Assembly: GCA_012521455.1 (NCBI GenBank)
Contig: JAAYMJ010000287.1
Coordinates: 1 to 7,536 of the forward strand
Direction of reading: 5' to 3'
Length of the DNA stretch: 7,536 nucleotides
Origin: Clostridiaceae bacterium
GTDB lineage: Bacteria > Bacillota > Clostridia > UMGS1883 > JAAYMJ01
Part shown: positions 6,237 through 7,536 of the stretch, in pieces
How positions within the stretch are numbered: the stretch's first letter is position 1
Layout: each line of letters begins with the position of its first letter
The notes under the pieces: model-generated
Databases searched by the model: none
Seen by the model: the letters and a program-made list of their open reading frames with translations, nothing else
What the model was told of the DNA's origin: nothing
Made by a program: the position numbers and the translations under genes

Positions 6237-6253
6237 AAAGGATGATACTTGTG
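6237..6253 (+). promoter_or_regulatory. Ribosome binding site deciding the glycosyltransferase start
   Basis: AAAGGA at 6237-6242 is 8 nt before GTG 6251-6253. The open frame begins earlier at TTG 6212, but that codon lies inside the palindrome and about 15 nt beyond the nearest strong Shine-Dalgarno sequence. The conserved N-terminus KVLILTISAGHGHN starts directly at the GTG. Confidence 0.75.
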
Positions 6254-7369
6254 AAGGTATTGATTTTAACCATATCGGCAGGGCATGGGCATAACCAAAC
6301 TTCAATGGCGGCATGCGAAATGTTAAAGGAATACGGCGCTGACTGCATAGTTTTGGACGCTTACGACTACATTCACCCCATTTTGTCAAAATCCGTTGAA
6401 AAGGGGTACTTGTTTACCACAAGGTACACTCCCGTGCTATACGGCGGCTTTTACAGGCTTGCCGAAAAGAAGGACCAGCAGGGGGAAGTGGCAATTTCAA
6501 GGGTAATGAACAAGATGATGGCAAAAAAACTCATTAGGTTTATAAACAGTTACAGCCCTGATGTGATTATAGCCACCCATATTTTTGCGGCACAGTGCAT
6601 AACCGATGTGAGAAAATACCTTGTCCCCCATAAATCCATAGGCATTATCACCGATTTTACGGTGCACCCCTTTTGGGAGGACACGGATTTGGATTACTAT
6701 GTAACCCCGACTCATCTTCTTAACAACCAGTGCAGGAAAAAGGGGATAAGTCTGGATAAGGTACTGCCGATTGGCATACCAATACACAAAAAATTTTCAA
6801 AAAAGATTTCAAAAAGCGAAGCCAGAAAAATACTTAACATAAAAGATAAGCCCACCATTTTGGTTATGATGGGAAGCATGGGTTATGGCAACGTTACAAA
6901 AATCGTGTCCCAGATGGATAATCTTGAAAATGATTTTCAGATTTTGTGCGTCTGCGGGAACAACAAACACGCCAAAGCGGCCATTGAAAGGCGCACGTTC
7001 CGCCATGATGTTTACACCTTTGGTTTTGTGGACAATGTGGATATTATGATGGACGCCTCCGACTTCATTGTCACAAAGCCCGGGGGGCTTACGGTTTCTG
7101 AAAGCCTGGCAAAAGGGCTCCCCATGATTTTGGTAAACCCAATCCCGGGGCAGGAGGACAGGAATTTGGAATTTTTATTAAACAACGGCCTTTCCATGTA
7201 TGTCACAAGCACGTTCCCCATAGATGAGGCGGTTTACCAGCTTTTGTCCAACAAAGAAAGGCTTGCCTTGATTGAGGTGTTTGCCAAAAACATGGGTAAA
7301 CCCAACGCGGCAAAAGACCTTGCGGAATTTGTGCTAAGCTTAAAAAATGAGAAAAAGGTAGTTAATTGA
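6251..7369 (+). CDS. MGDG-synthase/UgtP-type glycosyltransferase (probable diacylglycerol glycosyltransferase)
   Basis: A GT28-like, GT-B fold enzyme of 372 residues that probably transfers glucose or galactose from a UDP-sugar to diacylglycerol at the inner face of the membrane, making glycolipids. The N-terminal domain resembles MGDG_synth: LILTISAGHGHN at 4-15 (acceptor-side glycine loop), THIFAAQ, and ITDFTVHPFW at 133-142. The C-terminal nucleotide-sugar domain has VMMGSMGYGN (205-214), KPGGLTVSES (276-285) and PGQEDRN (299-305), typical of MurG/UgtP relatives. There is no signal peptide and no membrane span, as expected for a peripheral enzyme. The exact sugar, and whether it is processive like Bacillus UgtP, cannot be read from sequence. 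The GTG start is chosen from the AAAGGA site and family alignment. The cca-like gene follows after 13 nt, implying co-transcription. Confidence is high for the family, moderate for lipid as acceptor. Confidence 0.88.
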   Translation: MKVLILTISAGHGHNQTSMAACEMLKEYGADCIVLDAYDYIHPILSKSVEKGYLFTTRYTPVLYGGFYRLAEKKDQQGEVAISRVMNKMMAKKLIRFINSYSPDVIIATHIFAAQCITDVRKYLVPHKSIGIITDFTVHPFWEDTDLDYYVTPTHLLNNQCRKKGISLDKVLPIGIPIHKKFSKKISKSEARKILNIKDKPTILVMMGSMGYGNVTKIVSQMDNLENDFQILCVCGNNKHAKAAIERRTFRHDVYTFGFVDNVDIMMDASDFIVTKPGGLTVSESLAKGLPMILVNPIPGQEDRNLEFLLNNGLSMYVTSTFPIDEAVYQLLSNKERLALIEVFAKNMGKPNAAKDLAEFVLSLKNEKKVVN

Positions 7370-7382
7370 TTTGGGGATAAAT

Positions 7383-7536
7383 ATGTCAAAGGTTTTAATT
7401 CCTGATTATGTAAATAAAGTATTAGAAACCTTAAACGGCAGCGGCTATAAGGCCTACATAGTGGGGGGAGCCGTCAGGGATTTGGTTTTAGGCAAAATCC
7501 CGCAGGATTTTGACGTGGCTACAAACGCCAAGGCCA
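7383..7536 (+). CDS. cca: CCA-adding tRNA nucleotidyltransferase / poly(A) polymerase, N-terminal fragment
   Basis: 51 codons are present before the window ends. The fragment contains the class II nucleotidyltransferase signature: YIVGGAVRDLVLGK (25-38), with the GG that binds the nucleotide and the RDL-x-LG that follows, then the QDFDVAT acidic pair (41-47) that holds the catalytic metals. In Bacillota this family usually restores or completes the CCA end of tRNA; some members only add A, or only C, and the part that decides this is outside the window. ATG 7383-7385 is preceded by GGGGAT at a suitable distance. It sits 13 nt after the glycosyltransferase, in the same direction. Confidence 0.9.
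   Translation, partial: MSKVLIPDYVNKVLETLNGSGYKAYIVGGAVRDLVLGKIPQDFDVATNAKA

Noticed and set aside
5997..6389. 130-codon leftward frame including peptide C
   Set aside because: The upstream part runs antisense to the glycosyltransferase N-terminus and through the intergenic promoters; only the last 32 codons have a ribosome binding site and a coherent composition.
6251..7536. Glycosyltransferase plus cca as a bacillithiol locus (bshA-cca order known from Bacillus)
   Set aside because: The glycosyltransferase has MGDG-synthase/GT28 motifs, not the GT4 features of BshA; neighbouring cca alone is not enough.

Overview
The window reads as chromosomal DNA from a spore-forming member of the Bacillota, most likely class Clostridia. 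The evidence is an intact ctsR-mcsA-mcsB-clpC stress operon (a Bacillota signature), strong AGGAGG-type ribosome binding sites with frequent TTG and GTG starts, moderate GC with A/T-rich intergenic DNA, and tiny hydrophobic cysteine/asparagine-containing peptides of the kind common in clostridial spore formers. No species can be named from the sequence alone. There are no rRNA or tRNA genes, insertion sequences, CRISPR arrays or phage genes.

Layout. (1) Positions 1-4143, minus strand: clpC (3' end cut off by the window edge), mcsB, mcsA and ctsR, packed with 12-17 nt gaps and transcribed from a promoter at about 4201-4228. A near-perfect CtsR operator lies just downstream of the -10 box. (2) Positions 4144-4318: a divergent control region with the ctsR promoter facing left and an extended -10 promoter facing right. 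(3) Positions 4319-5639, plus strand: rph (RNase PH) and an overlapping rdgB-type dITP/XTP pyrophosphatase, closed by a 9-bp perfect hairpin. (4) Positions 5664-6095, minus strand: three tiny genes (40, 36 and 32 codons), each with its own Shine-Dalgarno sequence. They converge on the same hairpin and lie downstream of a sequence that fits the sigma-K sporulation consensus. (5) Positions 6251-7369, plus strand: a monogalactosyldiacylglycerol-synthase/UgtP-type glycosyltransferase, followed after 13 nt by the 5' end of a CCA-adding enzyme or poly(A) polymerase gene that runs off the window.

How the genes work together. CtsR represses its own operon. McsB, activated by McsA, is a protein-arginine kinase that inactivates CtsR and marks damaged proteins with phosphoarginine for ClpC and its partner peptidase ClpP. 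All diagnostic residues of this circuit visible here are intact. rph and the cca-like gene both concern tRNA 3' ends; the pyrophosphatase cleans the nucleotide pool; the glycosyltransferase probably makes membrane glycolipid.

The best-understood part of the window is ordinary. The least explained part is the three-peptide cluster at 5703-6095. Each peptide has one hydrophobic helix and a conserved-looking Asn-Asn/Cys signature, and the cluster may be expressed late in sporulation.
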